Source of the DNA: an uncultured bacterium | GTDB lineage: Bacteria > Desulfobacterota > Desulfovibrionia > Desulfovibrionales > Desulfovibrionaceae | Assembly: GCA_905214305.1 (NCBI GenBank) | Contig: CAJMLK010000003.1 | Span: forward strand, 1 to 64,000 | Direction: 5' to 3' | DNA length: 64,000 bases | In this document: positions 62,560 through 64,000 of the stretch, in pieces | Layout: each line of letters starts with the position of its first letter | How positions within the stretch are numbered: position 1 is the first letter of the stretch | Translations under genes and position numbers: made by a program | Notes under the pieces: generated by a model | Told to the model about the DNA's origin: nothing | Databases searched by the model: none | Seen by the model: the letters and a program-made list of their open reading frames with translations, nothing else

Positions 62560-62874
62560 AGAGCAATTTTACCTTGAAGCTGCTCTGGTGGCTGCGTGAG
62601 CAGTCGCCCACCGCAACGATGCAAGCGCAGCTTCAGCCGTTACGACAAAGGAAGTTACGGATGCTTCAGGAGTTGTAACGCGGGAAATTACGCTTGCAGA
62701 CACCATGTGTAACGAGCGGTTTGTTTCCACACAACCACTGTCGCCATTCGTAAGGCTCGCAGACTCGCCAACGACTGCCGCGAAGACAGCAGAGCTATTT
62801 GCTTGCGCGGTTAAGCAGCAAAGCGGGCGTGGTTTAAACTTTGAGAATGTACATTCTCAAAGCTGATCTGCTCT
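62560..62874. repeat. Family 1 intergenic repeat, full length (copy R2)
   Basis: It runs from TTAGAGCAATTTTACC (left hairpin AGAGCA/TGCTCT) through the shared interior to a perfect 24-bp palindrome at 62839-62862 (CTTTGAGAATGT and its complement) and the tail GATCTGCTCTGGG. The edges, AGAGCA on the left and TGCTCT on the right, form short terminal inverted repeats. No coding potential. It makes up most of the 546-nt gap 62532-63077. Confidence 0.88.
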
Positions 62875-63077
62875 GGGCCCTGACGGCTGCATCAGGGCAG
62901 CACCCAGCCGTGCCGGGCGTGGGGCTGGGCTTGCGCCCAGGGTACTTGCCCTGGGCAGTGCCTGCATATATAAACATAAATACGCTCAAGGCAAGGGCGC
63001 CATAAGGCCGTCATGCCGGGCGCAAACCGCTTTTCGGGCATTGGCTTGCGCAGGCCCGGAACCGCAGGAGAAATATT

Positions 63078-63659
63078 ATGAAAAAAATTCTGATACTGAC
63101 CGGTGACTATGTTGAAGACTATGAGGTGATGGTGCCTTTCCAGATGCTGCTCATGCTCGGCTATGACGTGCATGCCGTATGCCCCGGCAAAAAGCCCGGC
63201 GATGTCGTGCGCACGGCCATTCACGACTTTGAGGGCGATCAGACCTATTCGGAAAAGCGCGGCCATAATTTTGTGATCAACTTTGATTTCGACAAGGTTA
63301 ACACTGCCGACTACGCGGGTCTGGTTGTACCCGGTGGTCGCGCGCCGGAATATCTGCGCCTGAATCCGCGCATTCTTGACATCGTGCGTGAATTCAATGC
63401 GGCTGGAAAGCCCATTGCCGCCGTTTGCCACGGCCCGCAGATTCTTGTTTCTGCCGGTGTTCTGAAAAACCGCACCTGCACCGCCTATCCCGCAGTGAAG
63501 CCCGACGTGGTGGACGCAGGGGCCACATGGGCAGACTTCAACGAAACCTTCACCAACGCCGTGGTGGACGGCAACCTTGTGACGGCTCCGGCCTGGCCCG
63601 CGCATCCCGCGTGGATTGCGGCCTTTGCCAAGCTGCTTGGCGCAAAGATCAGCATCTAG
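63078..63659 (+). CDS. DJ-1/PfpI-family protein
   Basis: The 193-residue protein has the family nucleophile elbow IAAVCHGPQIL (Cys117, His118), the loop VVPGGRAPEYLR, and an early acidic EDYEVMVPFQML. The superfamily includes deglycase/hydratase-like and protease-annotated members; the precise activity is undetermined. ATG 63078 has AGGAG upstream. Its TAG stop coincides with the edge of repeat F2b. Confidence 0.88.
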   Translation: MKKILILTGDYVEDYEVMVPFQMLLMLGYDVHAVCPGKKPGDVVRTAIHDFEGDQTYSEKRGHNFVINFDFDKVNTADYAGLVVPGGRAPEYLRLNPRILDIVREFNAAGKPIAAVCHGPQILVSAGVLKNRTCTAYPAVKPDVVDAGATWADFNETFTNAVVDGNLVTAPAWPAHPAWIAAFAKLLGAKISI

Positions 63660-63785
63660 AGCATGTAACTACTTGAAATGCTGGTTTAAGGCAGGCAAAA
63701 GCCTGCCTTCTCGCATTTCGTGGCAAGGATTTTCAAGGAAGTCCTTGCAGGGCAGTTAACTCATTTCATTCGTTAACTGCCCTGG
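63657..63785. repeat. Family 2 intergenic repeat (copy F2b)
   Basis: This is the reverse-complement partner of 43726-43845. It opens TAGAGCATGTAACTACTTGAAATGCT (edge hairpin), continues with a GCAGGCAAAAGCCTGC hairpin and GGCAAGGATTTTCAAGG, and closes with a GGCAGTTAAC / GTTAACTGCC inverted repeat. Confidence 0.7.
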
Positions 63786-63822
63786 CGCATGTAAAAAAGC
63801 CTGAACGGCTTTCGCATAACAC

Positions 63823-63854
63823 CGGACGCCCCGCGAAATTTCGTGGGGCGTCCG
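63823..63854. terminator. Terminator between the PfpI gene and the last gene
   Basis: A stem with 10-bp outer arms CGGACGCCCC/GGGGCGTCCG and inner CGAAA/TTTCG is followed by TAATTTTATG. It suits both converging genes. Confidence 0.75.
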
Positions 63855-63906
63855 TAATTTTATGTGTCGGGCAGCGGTGCGGAAGTCTGCACTGGAGGGG
63901 GCGGGA

Positions 63907-64000
63907 TTACACTGGCTCCACGATCAGCCCTTTGTCTGACAGTTCCACCGGCCTTACGGGCAAAAGCCCGGCAAGGGATGGGGCTGCAACACCGCCTTCC
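63907..64000 (-). CDS. 3' end of a gene running off the window
   Basis: The minus strand reads an open frame from the window edge to TAA at 63909-63907, ending LLPVRPVELSDKGLIVEPV. Only 30 residues are visible, so no identity can be given. Composition is coding-like, and the terminator at 63823-63854 sits just past its stop. Confidence 0.45.
   Translation of the reverse strand, partial: EGGVAAPSLAGLLPVRPVELSDKGLIVEPV

Noticed and set aside
1..64000. CRISPR array, prophage or complete insertion sequence
   Set aside because: No regularly spaced repeats with unique spacers, no integrase or phage structural gene, and no transposase gene were found in the window.

Overview
The window looks like chromosomal DNA from a Desulfovibrio-type sulfate reducer (Desulfovibrionaceae), probably host- or gut-associated. 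The signs are a Desulfovibrio-style outer-membrane porin, isethionate sulfite-lyase with its activase (a way of getting sulfite from a sulfonate), a sigma-54 activator, GC-rich coding DNA, and the conserved ispE / tRNA-Gln / prs / rplY order. These are judgements from sequence features and remembered family properties; no database was searched.

Layout. 1-11121 (minus strand) is mostly housekeeping: an L25 reading frame that changes into a response-regulator DNA-binding domain at the window edge, then prs, tRNA-Gln, ispE, hslV, an M48 protease with TPRs, cysS, rpiB, a LolB-like lipoprotein, a TPR lipoprotein and an RpoH-type sigma factor with a long N-terminal extension. 11486-16019 (plus) carries metH, a TlpA-like thioredoxin, hpt and a zinc-ribbon membrane protein. 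16294-25096 is an isethionate locus: an MHS-type transporter and an amidohydrolase-fold protein that has lost its metal ligands run left, while islA, islB, a sigma-54 activator and an EamA permease run right. Good -24/-12 promoters face away from each other in the shared 724-nt gap. 25316-36901 (plus) holds radA, a CYTH protein, the N-degron set clpS-clpA-aat, uvrB, ligA and dapB. 37151-45534 holds pfk, an HD-domain protein, ricT, metG, a small conserved-looking gene, uppP, tRNA-Met and an HPP/TetR pair.

45714-55030 is the most interesting part. Three transcription units are present: MFS transporter / glutaredoxin-like fusion / dihydrolipoyl dehydrogenase / GcvH-like lipoyl protein; a porin; and an arylsulfate sulfotransferase-family protein with no visible signal peptide. 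Each has a 16-bp palindrome of the form TGTTG-N6-CAACA upstream (one arm base differs at one site), and a Crp/Fnr-family regulator gene lies alongside. At two of the promoters a -10-like box sits 20-21 nt downstream of the palindrome, the spacing expected for class II Crp/Fnr activation. I infer a small regulon that imports and processes a sulfated or related organic compound and couples it to a lipoyl/thiol redox relay; the substrate cannot be read from the sequence.

55209-64000 returns to housekeeping: a diguanylate cyclase, recJ, a TPR protein, pyrF, gmk, remA, yicC, an FmdB-type zinc ribbon, a DJ-1/PfpI protein and the 3' end of one more gene. Two families of dispersed intergenic repeats recur across the window. 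They often abut gene ends, with the TAG stop codon lying inside the repeat edge.
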